Shown piece after piece: positions 27,038-36,471 of a DNA stretch of 64,000 nt. The notes beneath the pieces were generated by a model, which saw only the letters and a list, made by a program, of their open reading frames with translations, had not been told where the DNA came from and ran no database searches. Position numbers and translations under genes: made by a program. Location of the stretch: contig NZ_SMLH01000008.1 in assembly GCF_004349315.1 (NCBI RefSeq), positions 1 to 64,000 of the forward strand, read 5' to 3'. This stretch comes from Flavobacterium ranwuense. GTDB taxonomy: Bacteria; Bacteroidota; Bacteroidia; Flavobacteriales; Flavobacteriaceae. The first letter of the stretch is position 1. Every line of letters begins with the position of its first letter.

Positions 27038-27811
27038 CTATTGTGCTAATCCTATCAAAACGTCAACTGAAGCAGCCTCTGGAGCTCCTTCAAAATTGTC
27101 TTTAATGTCTGTAAAATATTTCAAAGCGTCTGCTTTATTTCCTAATGTTAAAGCTGTTTTTCCAGCTTTCAACAAGAAGCGTGGCGTAGTGAAATCATTT
27201 TTATTTGACTCAGCCGCTTTTACGTAATTTTCTAAAGCTTCTTTCGGTTGATTTTTTTGAGAATAAGCATCTCCAATTGCTCCTTTTGCTAAAGCTCCCA
27301 GAACAATATCATCCGATTTAAATTTACTTAAATAATCAATCGCTTCAGTATATTTTCCTGTGTTTAAATAAGCAATTCCAGCATAATAATTAGCTAAATT
27401 TCCTGCATCAGTTCCAGAATATTCATCAGCAATTTTTAAGAATCCAAATTTACCTTCTGAACCATTCAAAGATAATTTATATAATGAGTCACTTGCTACT
27501 CCATCAGTTGCTTTTTGGAAATTTTGTTGTGCTACAAACATTTCGTTAGCCGCTTCATTTTGTTGTGGCGCAGCAACGAATCTTTGGTATCCTAAATAAC
27601 CAATTGTAAAAATAGCAGCAGCGGCAACTAAACCAATAATAACTTTTTGGTTTTTAGCTACCCAATCCTCAGTTTTCGAAGCTGTTTCGTCTAATGTTGA
27701 AAAAACACCAGCTGTAGTGCTGTCTTTTTCATCAATTTGCACTGCTTCAACCGCGTCATTTACTTCTTTTTCTTTTGGTGCTTTATATCCTCTTTTACTG
27801 TAAGTAGCCAT
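27038..27811 (-). CDS. Tetratricopeptide-repeat membrane protein (YfgM-like)
   Basis: The 257-residue protein has an acidic cytoplasmic N-terminus, one transmembrane helix (VIIGLVAAAAIFTIGYLGY, about residues 58-77) and TPR-like helical repeats to the end (NLANYYAGIAYLNTGKYTEAIDYLSKF, GALAKGAIGDAYSQKNQPKEALENYVKA). Topology and length resemble YfgM, a periplasmic chaperone ancillary to SecYEG, but that function is inferred by architecture alone. It precedes ribH on the minus strand and has a -7 element 22 nt upstream. Confidence 0.85.
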   Translation of the reverse strand: MATYSKRGYKAPKEKEVNDAVEAVQIDEKDSTTAGVFSTLDETASKTEDWVAKNQKVIIGLVAAAAIFTIGYLGYQRFVAAPQQNEAANEMFVAQQNFQKATDGVASDSLYKLSLNGSEGKFGFLKIADEYSGTDAGNLANYYAGIAYLNTGKYTEAIDYLSKFKSDDIVLGALAKGAIGDAYSQKNQPKEALENYVKAAESNKNDFTTPRFLLKAGKTALTLGNKADALKYFTDIKDNFEGAPEAASVDVLIGLAQ

Positions 27812-27833
27812 TTATTTTTAATTTAGTGAGTCG

Positions 27834-27841
27834 CAAAAATA
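27834..27841 (-). promoter_or_regulatory. -7 promoter element for the TPR gene
   Basis: On the minus strand TATTTTTG matches TAnnTTTG, 22 nt before the start codon. Confidence 0.5.
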
Positions 27842-27899
27842 AAATTTTTATTCAAACCGACATAAAAAATATGCTTTTATATTTCAAAATTAAGAAGAA

Positions 27900-28083
27900 A
27901 AGCTACAAAGGCTCAAAGTCGCAAAGAATTAACCCCTTAGCTCCAAGGGAAATCTAGCCGCAAACATTAAAACTCGGAAGTTTCTCAAAGACTGAAAGCC
28001 TTAAAAAGATTGAAAGCCTTGAACTAAAACTTTGCCACTTTGCTAACTTAAAAACTTAGTACCTTTGCCACTTCGTAACTTTG
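27900..28083. repeat. CAAAG/CTTTG word array upstream of recF
   Basis: CAAAG occurs at 27906, 27914 and 27922 with an exact 8-nt period. The complementary CTTTG occurs at 28030, 28038, 28063 and 28079 (spacings 8, 25 and 16). The right-hand words coincide with the recF promoter elements. Confidence 0.65.
28040..28083 (+). promoter_or_regulatory. recF promoter (two overlapping -7 elements)
   Basis: TTG at 28040-28042 is followed after 17 nt by TACCTTTG (28060-28067). A second -7 match, TAACTTTG, lies at 28076-28083. Both are made from the CTTTG words of the spacer array. Their position excludes translation from 28065 and supports the ATG at 28098. Confidence 0.65.
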
Positions 28084-28097
28084 TACCTCACACAAAA

Positions 28098-29177
28098 ATG
28101 TATTTAAAAAAGATTTCATTATTCAATTATAAGAATTTTTCGGAAGCAAATTTCGATTTTGACAACAAAATAAATTGTTTTGTAGGTAAGAATGGTATTG
28201 GAAAGACAAATGTGCTTGATGCAATCTATCATTTATCGTATGGAAAAAGCTATTTCAATCCATTAGCCGTTCAGAATATTAAACATGGAGAAGAATTCTT
28301 TGTGATTGATGCTGAATTTGAAAAAAACGAAAGAAATGAACAAATTCTTTGTAGTTTAAAAAAAGGACAAAAAAAGATATTGAAACGCAACGGAAAAGCA
28401 TACGATAAATTCTCAGATCATATTGGCTTTATTCCTTTGGTTATCATTTCTCCTGCCGACAGGGATTTGATTGTAGAAGGCAGCGAAACCAGAAGAAAAT
28501 TCATGGACAGCGTGATTTCGCAACTGGATTCCTATTATTTACAGCAACTCATTCAATATCAAAAAGTAATGAGTCAGCGCAATGCTTTATTGAAATATTT
28601 TGCATTAAATCATGTTTTTGACACCGATACGCTCTCTATATATAATGAGCAACTTACTAGTTTTGGAGATTATATTTTCGAAAAAAGAAAAGAATTTATC
28701 GACCAGTTTATTCCTATTTTCAACACACATCACCAAGCCATAACCGGTTCTCAAGAAACGGTTCAACTGGTGTATGAAAGTCATTTATTCGAAAAAGACT
28801 TATTGACTTTATTACAGGAAAACATCAATAAAGACAGAGCTTTACACTATACAAGTGTAGGAATTCACAAAGACGATTTAGCGTTTGAAATAGACCAACA
28901 TCCAATTAAAAAATTTGGCTCACAAGGCCAACAAAAATCGTTTCTAATCGCCTTGAAACTAGCTCAATTTGAGTTCCTAAAAAAGCAAAGCGGTGTAAAA
29001 CCAATTTTACTTTTTGATGACATCTTTGATAAATTAGACGAAAGTCGCGTAGCCAAAATCATAGAAATGGTCAACAGCGATACTTTTGGGCAGCTTTTTA
29101 TATCAGATACACATCCGGAACGTACCGAAGCCATTGTAAAATCGACACATCAGACGTATAAAATTTTCAACTTATAA
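28098..29177 (+). CDS. recF: DNA replication and repair protein RecF
   Basis: This 359-residue SMC-like ATPase loads RecA at gaps. The frame is open from 28065, but two -7 promoter elements cover that start, and the ATG at 28098 gives the typical RecF beginning [14 protein letters not shown]. Visible are Walker [18 protein letters not shown], the ABC signature region [17 protein letters not shown] and Walker [17 protein letters not shown]. Length is normal. It is the first gene of a plus-strand run, 77 nt before the rhodanese-thioredoxin gene. Confidence 0.95.
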   Translation: MYLKKISLFNYKNFSEANFDFDNKINCFVGKNGIGKTNVLDAIYHLSYGKSYFNPLAVQNIKHGEEFFVIDAEFEKNERNEQILCSLKKGQKKILKRNGKAYDKFSDHIGFIPLVIISPADRDLIVEGSETRRKFMDSVISQLDSYYLQQLIQYQKVMSQRNALLKYFALNHVFDTDTLSIYNEQLTSFGDYIFEKRKEFIDQFIPIFNTHHQAITGSQETVQLVYESHLFEKDLLTLLQENINKDRALHYTSVGIHKDDLAFEIDQHPIKKFGSQGQQKSFLIALKLAQFEFLKKQSGVKPILLFDDIFDKLDESRVAKIIEMVNSDTFGQLFISDTHPERTEAIVKSTHQTYKIFNL

Positions 29178-29254
29178 CTTTTATTTAGTAATTTATACCG
29201 TTTGAAAATTGAAAAATTACCTATTTTAGCATATTCAATTTTAAACTCGATTAC

Positions 29255-29953
29255 ATGAAATTTCATTCCATATTCTTGGCTATCATAGGCTTCGTAGTAT
29301 TATCCTGCACCGGTCAAACTTCAAAAAATGTAAAGACTATTGAAGCCAAAATCTTTGCAGAAAAAATTGCAGCAACTCCAAATCCACAAATTCTCGACGT
29401 AAGAACTCCTGAAGAGTTTGCATCAGAACGTATTGACAATGCTAAAAATATAAATTGGCTTAGTAATGACTTTGTTATAAATGCCGAAAAGCTTGACAAA
29501 TCAAAACCCGTTTTTGTGTATTGTAAAAGTGGTGGAAGAAGCCAAAAAGCTGCTGAAAAACTAAACGAATTAGGTTTTAAAACTATTTATCAATTAGAAG
29601 GAGGAATTCTAAAATGGGATGCCACCGGATTATCTAAACCAAGCAATAAAATAATTGGCTTGTCAATTCAGCAATACAATAAATTATTAAATTCGGATAA
29701 AAAAGTATTGATTGATTTTTATGCAGAATGGTGCGCTCCATGCAAAAAAATGAAACCGTATCTTTTGCAAATGGAAAAAGAATTGGCGGACAAAGTGGTT
29801 ATCATCCGATTGGATGCCGATAAAAATAAAACCTTAATGGCCGAAATGAAAATAAGTGAACTTCCTACGGTATTATTGTATGACAATGCAGTAGTAAAAT
29901 GGAAACATTCTGGTTTTATAAGTGAAGAGGAATTAAGAAAACAAATACAATAA
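29255..29953 (+). CDS. Rhodanese-thioredoxin fusion lipoprotein
   Basis: The 232-residue protein starts with a lipoprotein signal (GFVVLSCTG, Cys at about residue 18). A rhodanese domain follows (ILDVRTPEEFASERI; catalytic Cys in VYCKSGGRSQKAAEKL, about residue 91), then a thioredoxin domain with FYAEWCAPCKKMKPYL (CxxC at about residues 163-166) and the cis-Pro segment ISELPTVLLY. Rhodaneses transfer sulfane sulfur and thioredoxin domains handle disulfides; the fusion suggests an envelope redox or persulfide enzyme. It lies 6 nt upstream of the DUF2461 gene. Confidence 0.93.
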   Translation: MKFHSIFLAIIGFVVLSCTGQTSKNVKTIEAKIFAEKIAATPNPQILDVRTPEEFASERIDNAKNINWLSNDFVINAEKLDKSKPVFVYCKSGGRSQKAAEKLNELGFKTIYQLEGGILKWDATGLSKPSNKIIGLSIQQYNKLLNSDKKVLIDFYAEWCAPCKKMKPYLLQMEKELADKVVIIRLDADKNKTLMAEMKISELPTVLLYDNAVVKWKHSGFISEEELRKQIQ

Positions 29954-29959
29954 TTCAAG

Positions 29960-30631
29960 ATGCTTTCAAAAGACACACTGCAATTTCTGGATGATTTAAA
30001 AGCCAACAACAATCGAGATTGGTTTTTGGAAAATAAAAAACGCTACGAAGCTTTCAAGAAAAACTACCAACAATTAGTTGCCGATTTACTTGACGCCATG
30101 AAACCGCTTGATCCATCGCTGGAAATGCTGGAAGTCAAAAATTGCACCTTTAGAATCAATCGTGACATTCGGTTTTCTAAAGACAAGACTCCTTATAAAT
30201 CGCATTTAGGTGTTTGGCTTTCGTCTGGAGCAAAAGGTTTGAATCGTTCCGGTTATTACATTCATTTAGAAAAAGGAGCCAGTTTTATTGCCGGAGGATT
30301 GTATTGCCCCGAAGCGGAAGATTTGAAAAAAATGCGCAAAGAAATTGCCTACTTCCATGATGATTTAGAAGCCATTCTTAACGAAAAAGATTTCAAAAGG
30401 GAATTTAAAGATTTTGATCGTAATGAAAAAAGCATGTTGAAAAACCCACCAAGAGGGTACGAAAAAGAACATCCGGCTATTGAATTTCTCAAACTGAAAA
30501 GCTTTGAATCTTCTCAAAGAATTGATATTTCAGAAGTGACAAAAAAAGATTTTGTTGCTACAATGAGTAAAAAACTGATTGCACTAAAACCATTGAACGA
30601 TTTTATAAATCGCGCTTTAACTTCTGAGTAA
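29960..30631 (+). CDS. DUF2461 (TIGR02453) family protein
   Basis: This 223-residue protein has the hallmarks of the TIGR02453/DUF2461 family: TLQFLDDLKANNNRDWFLENKKRYEAFK at the start, the invariant RINRDIRFSKDKTPYKSHLGVWLS, and GYYIHLEKGASFIAGGLYCPEAEDL. Members are widespread, cytoplasmic and without known function. It sits between the rhodanese fusion and the glycosyltransferase in a closely packed run. Confidence 0.92.
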   Translation: MLSKDTLQFLDDLKANNNRDWFLENKKRYEAFKKNYQQLVADLLDAMKPLDPSLEMLEVKNCTFRINRDIRFSKDKTPYKSHLGVWLSSGAKGLNRSGYYIHLEKGASFIAGGLYCPEAEDLKKMRKEIAYFHDDLEAILNEKDFKREFKDFDRNEKSMLKNPPRGYEKEHPAIEFLKLKSFESSQRIDISEVTKKDFVATMSKKLIALKPLNDFINRALTSE

Positions 30632-30646
30632 TTATAATTTACGTTG

Positions 30647-31714
30647 ATGAAAAAAAAGAAAATTCTATTTCTAGGGGAGTCTTACAGAGCCGACGCCATC
30701 ACTTGGATGAACGGCCTAAAGGAATTTGGTGATTTTGAAATTATTACTTGGGAATTAAAAACACCCAGTACTGGTATTTATAACCGAATTCTAAGGATTT
30801 TCGAATTTGAATTGGCCATTTTTAAAATCCGAAAAATAATAAAAGCCCAACAACCAGACATGGTAATTGCAGAGAGAACAACAAGTTACGGTTTTCTTGC
30901 TGCATTATCCGGTGCAAAACCTATTGCAATTGCACAACAGGGTAGAACTGATTTATGGCCAGAAAAATCGATTTCATTACCATTAAAAAAAATCATTCAG
31001 AGTTATGCTTTCAAAAAAGCAGATTTAATTCATTCTTGGGGACCAGTGATGACTCTTTCTATGATGGAAGCTAATGTTGATATGAATAAAGTTTTGGTTT
31101 TACCAAAAGGAATTGATTTGGCAAAATTTGAAAATAAAAACAACGCCAATCCTGAAAAAATTTGCGCCATAGTCACTCGTTCTTTATTACCGGAATACCG
31201 TCATAATGTTATTTTAAAAGCATTTTCCGTTTTAAACCAAAAAGGACTAGATTTCGTACTTACCATTATAGGAGACGGAATTCAACTTTCTAAACTGAAA
31301 GATTTAGCAAAAGAATTAGGCATTGAAAACAAAGTCAACTTTACCGGAAGAATTCCAAATACAGCATTACCAAAACTATTGCAAGAATCTAACATTTACA
31401 TTAGTATGCCAATAACCGAAGGTGTTTCGGCCTCATTATTTGAAGCAATGGCTACTAATTGTTATCCAATTGTAACCGATATTGCAGGAAATAAAAGTTG
31501 GATTAAACACCGCAAAAACGGACAATTGATTACTGCTGATGATTTTGAAATGCTTGCAGACGAATTAATCTGGGCATTTGAAAACAATAAACTTCGAAAC
31601 GAAGCCGTTTTAAAAAATAGAATATTTGTAGAAAAAAATGCAGATTACAACATAAATATGAAAATCATTGCCAATAAATACCACGAATTAATCAACACAA
31701 ATAGCCCCAATTAA
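30647..31714 (+). CDS. Family 4-type glycosyltransferase
   Basis: This 355-residue GT-B enzyme starts at the ATG 30647 (a TTG lies directly before it in frame). Its C-terminal half has the GT4 pattern: AIVTRSLLPEYRHNVILKAF, TIIGDGIQLSKLKDLAKELG, VNFTGRIPNTALPKLLQESNIYISMPITEGVSASLFEAMA with the EGVSxxLFEAMA nucleotide-sugar site. It probably transfers a sugar in cell-surface polysaccharide or lipid assembly. It is followed after 2 nt by asnB, a pairing often seen in polysaccharide loci; acceptor and donor are unknown. Confidence 0.9.
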   Translation: MKKKKILFLGESYRADAITWMNGLKEFGDFEIITWELKTPSTGIYNRILRIFEFELAIFKIRKIIKAQQPDMVIAERTTSYGFLAALSGAKPIAIAQQGRTDLWPEKSISLPLKKIIQSYAFKKADLIHSWGPVMTLSMMEANVDMNKVLVLPKGIDLAKFENKNNANPEKICAIVTRSLLPEYRHNVILKAFSVLNQKGLDFVLTIIGDGIQLSKLKDLAKELGIENKVNFTGRIPNTALPKLLQESNIYISMPITEGVSASLFEAMATNCYPIVTDIAGNKSWIKHRKNGQLITADDFEMLADELIWAFENNKLRNEAVLKNRIFVEKNADYNINMKIIANKYHELINTNSPN

Positions 31715-31716
31715 CT

Positions 31717-33564
31717 ATGTGTGGAATTAATGGAATCTTGCATTTACAATTACAAAAAAAAGTTGACGAACGCGTTCTTACTAAGATGCGCGATTCGCTC
31801 GAGCATCGCGGTCCTGATGATAAAGGATTGTTCATAGAAAACAATATTGGTTTTGGACACAGAAGACTTTCAATTCTGGATGTTTCCATGTCCGGACACC
31901 AACCTTTCCTGTCTGAAGACGGAAGATATGTGCTGGTTTATAATGGTGAAATCTACAATTTCAAAGAATTTTATCCAGAGTTAAAAAACAATGGATTTGA
32001 CATCAGAACTACTTCAGATACCGAGGTTTTGATGAAACTATTCCAATTGCATGGCTTAAAAATGCTCAATCGCCTCAACGGAATGTTTGCATTTGCTATT
32101 TGGGATAAATTAGAAAAAAAGCTAACCGTTGTTCGGGATAGAATGGGCGTTAAGCCTTTATATTATTCTTTTTACAATGAAACTTTTTATTTCGCATCCG
32201 AGCAAAAAGCGCTTTTCACGGCTGGAGTCCCTCTCAAAATTGCACAAGACGGACTGGAAGAATACATTTTTAACCGATTTGTTGCCGGTGAAAACACCTT
32301 ATATCAAAACATAAAAAAAGTATTACCCGGACATATCATGACCATTCATGAAAGTGGAAAAGTAACCATTGAAAAGTGGTGGGACTTAAAAAAGGAAATT
32401 CAAAACCAGCCAAAAATCAAAAACCCTGTAGAATGGTTTCGGGAAACTTTTGATGACTCTGTAAAACTGAGGATGGTAAGTGACGTTCCAGTGGGTGTTC
32501 TATTGAGCGGCGGACTGGATTCTTCCTCGATTTTGGCTTCATTACACCACCAAACTTACAAAGACATACAAACCTTTAATATTGGTTTCAAAGAGAAAGA
32601 ACATAACGAAGCACATTTGGCTAAAATGATGGCAGAGAAGTTCGATTATGGTTTTCAAACCATGCAATTAGAGCACAAAAACCTTTATGATAAATTAATC
32701 AGTTCTACATACTTTCAGGACGAACCGATCATGCATTTAAGTGAGCCTCACCTTTTAGCTGTTTCACAAATGGCAAAACCATCCGTAAAAGTGTTCCTTT
32801 CCGGTGAAGGGGCAGATGAATTAATGGGTGGTTATGTACGATACAAAGCCTTACAATATCCGTCTTTATTGAATTCTATTGCCACCATTGGAAATCTGGA
32901 TGTTTTTACAAAACAACCGCGATATGAAAAGTTAACGCGTTATGCCCAAATCAATAAAAAATCTAATTTGGTTATTTTCAACGGCTCCAATATTTATCCC
33001 AATGATATTGCGGAAATTTTTGGAATTAATACGCCCCCAAAAAACGAATACAGGAAACAAATCTATAAAGAAGCAAAGTCATTGTATCCGAATAATTTAC
33101 GCAGACAAGCACTTTATTTTGATCAACATACCTATTTATGCTCGCTTCTTGACAGAAACGACCGTTGCACAATGGGCGCATCCATTGAATGCAGGGAACC
33201 ATTTTTAGATCCAAGATTAATTGTTGGATTAGGATCATTGGAAGACAAATGGTTATTTGCAGGTAAAAAATGGAAATTCATTCTAAAAAAGGCTATGGAA
33301 AATCGTTTACCAGATGAAATTCTAAAATTCAGAAAAGTAGGACTGAGTGCGCCTTGGGGTGATTACATCACAAAGAGTCCCGCTTTTAAAGATGAATTAG
33401 AATCATTTTCGAAAAGTGATTTATTTCAAATGTCTTATTTTCAACATATAAACATTCAAAAACTCGTTCAGAATTTACAAAAAGGCGACACCAGAATGAC
33501 TCCTTATATTATGCCATTGTTTATGATGCATATCTGGATGAAAACGTATGCAACTAAATTTTAA
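31717..33564 (+). CDS. asnB: Glutamine-hydrolysing asparagine synthase
   Basis: The 615-residue protein begins MCGINGIL, so the nucleophilic Cys is residue 2 after Met removal (class II amidotransferase). The N-terminal domain shows RGPDDKG, GHRRLSILD and YNGEIYNF. The synthetase domain has the pyrophosphate loop GVLLSGGLDSSSILASL and later FLSGEGADELMGGYVRY and DRCTMGASIECREPFLD. It makes Asn from Asp, Gln and ATP. Its tight link to the glycosyltransferase (2 nt gap) resembles polysaccharide-locus AsnB paralogues that may amidate other carboxylates; the housekeeping role cannot be distinguished from sequence alone. Confidence 0.93.
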   Translation: MCGINGILHLQLQKKVDERVLTKMRDSLEHRGPDDKGLFIENNIGFGHRRLSILDVSMSGHQPFLSEDGRYVLVYNGEIYNFKEFYPELKNNGFDIRTTSDTEVLMKLFQLHGLKMLNRLNGMFAFAIWDKLEKKLTVVRDRMGVKPLYYSFYNETFYFASEQKALFTAGVPLKIAQDGLEEYIFNRFVAGENTLYQNIKKVLPGHIMTIHESGKVTIEKWWDLKKEIQNQPKIKNPVEWFRETFDDSVKLRMVSDVPVGVLLSGGLDSSSILASLHHQTYKDIQTFNIGFKEKEHNEAHLAKMMAEKFDYGFQTMQLEHKNLYDKLISSTYFQDEPIMHLSEPHLLAVSQMAKPSVKVFLSGEGADELMGGYVRYKALQYPSLLNSIATIGNLDVFTKQPRYEKLTRYAQINKKSNLVIFNGSNIYPNDIAEIFGINTPPKNEYRKQIYKEAKSLYPNNLRRQALYFDQHTYLCSLLDRNDRCTMGASIECREPFLDPRLIVGLGSLEDKWLFAGKKWKFILKKAMENRLPDEILKFRKVGLSAPWGDYITKSPAFKDELESFSKSDLFQMSYFQHINIQKLVQNLQKGDTRMTPYIMPLFMMHIWMKTYATKF

Positions 33565-33612
33565 TCCTTACTTTTGGTGCGGAATAAAACAATTCAAAAA
33601 GCACTTTCTTTT

Positions 33613-34626
33613 ATGGAAATAGTACCTAATTTCTCTTTAAAAAAACACAATACTTTTGGCATTGAAGCTAAAGCAAAACAGTTCGTTGCCGTGCATTCTG
33701 TACAGGATTTGTCAACTATTTTACAAGAGAATAAAGCACAGAAAAAATTTATTTTGGGTGGCGGAAGTAATATGCTTTTGACAAAAGATATTGACGCCCT
33801 CGTTATTCATATCGATTTGAAAGGCAAGAAAATTATTAAAGAAAATAATGATTTTGTTTGGGTCGAAAGTCAGGCTGGTGAAAACTGGCATGAATTTGTG
33901 CTTTGGACCATCGACCAAGATTTTGGTGGTTTAGAAAACATGTCCCTTATTCCGGGAAATGTAGGAACTACGCCGGTTCAAAATATTGGTGCTTATGGAA
34001 CCGAAATCAAAGACACTTTTATTTCTTGTGAAGCAATGACGATAGAAAGTCAGGAAGTAAAAACCTTTACAAAGGAAGAATGTCATTTTGGATACCGAGA
34101 AAGCGTTTTCAAAAACGAAGTGAAAAATCAATACATTATTACATCGGTGGTTTTTAAATTGACAAAAACGAATCATAAAATCAACACTTCATACGGAGAT
34201 ATTTCGGCTGAATTAGCCAAAAATAACATCACTAATCCTACTTTAAAGGACGTTAGTAATGCCGTTATTGCCATTCGACAAAGCAAATTGCCCGATCCCA
34301 AAGAACTGGGAAACAGTGGTAGTTTCTTTAAAAATCCAATTCTACTGAAATCGGATTTCGAAAAAATTCATCAGCAATTTCCTGAAATGAAATATTTCAA
34401 TATTTCTGAAACCGAAGTAAAAGTTCCTGCAGGCTGGTTAATTGAACAGGCTGGTTTTAAAGGAAAACGTTTTGGTGATGCCGGAATTCATAAAAATCAA
34501 GCTTTGGTTTTAGTGAATTATGGTAACGCAACCGGTCAGGAAATTTTGAATGTTTCAAAGGATATTCAGGAGACAATTTTTAAAACGTTTGGTATTCATA
34601 TTGAAGCCGAAGTAAATGTGATATAA
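33613..34626 (+). CDS. murB: UDP-N-acetylmuramate dehydrogenase
   Basis: This enzyme reduces the enolpyruvyl group to form UDP-MurNAc in peptidoglycan synthesis. The frame extends to a TTG at 33574, but the ATG at 33613 gives the standard beginning MEIVPNFSLKKHNTFGIEAKA, so 337 residues are annotated. Visible are the FAD-binding LGGGSNMLLT, PGNVGTTPVQNIGAYG, GYRESVFK and the substrate-site GNSGSFFKNP. The length and the GYRES motif indicate the E. coli-like type I enzyme. It follows asnB by about 48 nt. Confidence 0.95.
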   Translation: MEIVPNFSLKKHNTFGIEAKAKQFVAVHSVQDLSTILQENKAQKKFILGGGSNMLLTKDIDALVIHIDLKGKKIIKENNDFVWVESQAGENWHEFVLWTIDQDFGGLENMSLIPGNVGTTPVQNIGAYGTEIKDTFISCEAMTIESQEVKTFTKEECHFGYRESVFKNEVKNQYIITSVVFKLTKTNHKINTSYGDISAELAKNNITNPTLKDVSNAVIAIRQSKLPDPKELGNSGSFFKNPILLKSDFEKIHQQFPEMKYFNISETEVKVPAGWLIEQAGFKGKRFGDAGIHKNQALVLVNYGNATGQEILNVSKDIQETIFKTFGIHIEAEVNVI

Positions 34627-34663
34627 TCAGGTTACACTATTTGGAAATAATAAACAGCAAAAC

Positions 34664-35278
34664 ATGTATACTCCAGAAATCTACAAAAACGAAAATAAAG
34701 AAGAAATCAAAAAATTTCTGCAAGAGAATAGTTTTGGTATTCTAATCAATCAAACCAAAGGAAAATTGTGCGCAACACATATTCCTTTGGAACTGGAAAC
34801 CAATGAAGAAGGCAAAGACATTTTATACGGGCACATTTCAAAAGAAAACCCACAATGGAATGGTTTTATAGATGACGACCAAATTTTAGCAGTGTTTTCA
34901 GGACCTCACAGTTATATTTCTTCCTCTTGGTACGACCATGAAAATGTCCCAACATGGAACTATATTGCTGTTCATGTGTACGGAAAAATAAAAATTATCG
35001 AAGGAGAAGCCGTCATCGAATCGTTAAGAAAACTAGTCGATAAGTACGAACAAAACTCTGAAAATCCTGTTCGCATAGAAGATTTATCTAAAAAAACTAT
35101 GATGCAATCTCGTGGTATTGTAGCATTTGAAATTGAAATAACCGAAATCCAAGCCACGAAAAAAATATCTCAAAACAGGGACGAAAAAAATTATCTAAAC
35201 ATCATTTCCGAGTTAGAAAAAACCAATTCAAATCAGTCCATTGCTATTGCAAATGAGATGAAGAAATGTCCAATATAA
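34664..35278 (+). CDS. FMN-binding PaiB-family protein
   Basis: This 204-residue protein has the PaiB/FMN-binding split-barrel pattern: MYTPEIYKNENKEEIKKFLQENSFGILI, HIPLEL, GHISKENPQW and the central SGPHSYISSSWYDHENVPTWNYIAVHVYG. PaiB of Bacillus is described as a negative transcriptional regulator affecting protease and sporulation genes; many homologues are simply FMN or haem-binding oxidoreductase-like proteins. No DNA-binding domain is visible. It follows murB by 37 nt. Confidence 0.9.
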   Translation: MYTPEIYKNENKEEIKKFLQENSFGILINQTKGKLCATHIPLELETNEEGKDILYGHISKENPQWNGFIDDDQILAVFSGPHSYISSSWYDHENVPTWNYIAVHVYGKIKIIEGEAVIESLRKLVDKYEQNSENPVRIEDLSKKTMMQSRGIVAFEIEITEIQATKKISQNRDEKNYLNIISELEKTNSNQSIAIANEMKKCPI

Positions 35279-35327
35279 ATTCTTTCAAAATTCACAGATT
35301 GTGTTTAACAATTCATAATTCTATTCA

Positions 35328-35335
35328 TACCTTTG
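35328..35335 (+). promoter_or_regulatory. -7 promoter element for the family 2 glycosyltransferase gene
   Basis: TACCTTTG matches TAnnTTTG, 29 nt before the start codon at 35365. Confidence 0.5.
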
Positions 35336-35364
35336 CACTCGATTTAAAAACTCATTAAACTCAG

Positions 35365-36471
35365 ATGCTTATACTAATTCTTTACTTTTTTATTTTTATT
35401 GTTGTAGTTCAAATTTCGTATTATCTAGGTGTTTTTGGAAAATTTGCTTTCGCTAAAGCGCAGAAAATAACCCCGAAAAGAATTCCAATTTCGGTTATTG
35501 TTTGTGCCAAAAACGAAGAAGAAAATGTTGTTAATTTTATTCCTCTACTTGCGGAACAAAACTATCCTGATTTTGAAATTGTTCTGATTGACGATGCTTC
35601 AAGTGATACTACTCTGGCTATTTTTGAAGGTTTTGAAAAGCAATATCCAAATGTTCGCTTGGTAAAAGTGGAGAACAACGAAGCTTTTTGGGGAAACAAA
35701 AAATATGCATTGACTTTAGGAATAAAAGCCGCTAAAAAAGAGTATTTATTATTCACGGATGCGGATTGTTACCCAACTTCAAAAGAATGGATAACGGCTA
35801 TGAGCTCTCAATTTACGATGCAAAAAACAATTGTTTTGGGTTATGGTAAGTATGAAAAAATTGCTAATTCATTTCTGAATAAAATAATCCGTTTTGAAAC
35901 TTTACTGACGGCAATTCAATATTTTTCATGGGCAAAAATTGGACATCCGTATATGGGTGTAGGAAGAAATCTAGCGTATAAAAAGGAAGAATTTTTTAAT
36001 GTAAATGGTTTCATCGAGCACATGCAAATTCGTTCTGGAGACGATGATTTATTTGTAAACCAAGCTGCAAAAGCTAAAAATACAACTATCGCCTACACAC
36101 CGGAAAGTTTTACACTTTCTAAACCAAAAACGACATATAAAGACTGGCTGATACAAAAAAGAAGGCATGTTGCTACGGCAAACTATTATAAATCTCTCGA
36201 TAAATTACAATTAGGCGCGTTCTATTGTTCACAATTTCTGTTTATTTTATTGCCCATTCTGTTATTAGCTTTTCAATTCCAATGGATATTAGTTTTAAGT
36301 TTAATAGCATTACGCTATCTTGTGGCATGGATTGTGGTAGGATTTTCGGCAGCAAAACTTAAAGAAAATGATATTAAATTCTGGTTCCCTATCGTTGAGA
36401 TAGTACTTATCTTCACACAAATCAATATCTTTATAACAAATATATTCTCAAAACCGGTACATTGGAAATAA
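35365..36471 (+). CDS. Family 2 membrane glycosyltransferase
   Basis: The 368-residue protein has an N-terminal membrane helix and a GT-A domain with SVIVCAKNEEENV, EIVLIDDASSDTT, LLFTDADCYPTS (DxD motif) and IRSGDDDLFVNQAAK. The acceptor-site motif appears as QKRRHVATANYY in place of QxxRW. Three C-terminal membrane helices follow from about residue 285. It probably extends a lipid-linked or surface glycan in the inner membrane. Its 3' end overlaps the start of the sigma factor gene by 10 nt. Confidence 0.9.
   Translation: MLILILYFFIFIVVVQISYYLGVFGKFAFAKAQKITPKRIPISVIVCAKNEEENVVNFIPLLAEQNYPDFEIVLIDDASSDTTLAIFEGFEKQYPNVRLVKVENNEAFWGNKKYALTLGIKAAKKEYLLFTDADCYPTSKEWITAMSSQFTMQKTIVLGYGKYEKIANSFLNKIIRFETLLTAIQYFSWAKIGHPYMGVGRNLAYKKEEFFNVNGFIEHMQIRSGDDDLFVNQAAKAKNTTIAYTPESFTLSKPKTTYKDWLIQKRRHVATANYYKSLDKLQLGAFYCSQFLFILLPILLLAFQFQWILVLSLIALRYLVAWIVVGFSAAKLKENDIKFWFPIVEIVLIFTQINIFITNIFSKPVHWK

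Noticed and set aside
30644..30649. TTG start for the glycosyltransferase one codon before the ATG
   Set aside because: The ATG at 30647 is immediately in frame and more likely.
33574..33612. Extended N-terminus for MurB from TTG/GTG
   Set aside because: The extra 13 residues are not part of the MurB family start, and the ATG at 33613 gives the conserved beginning.
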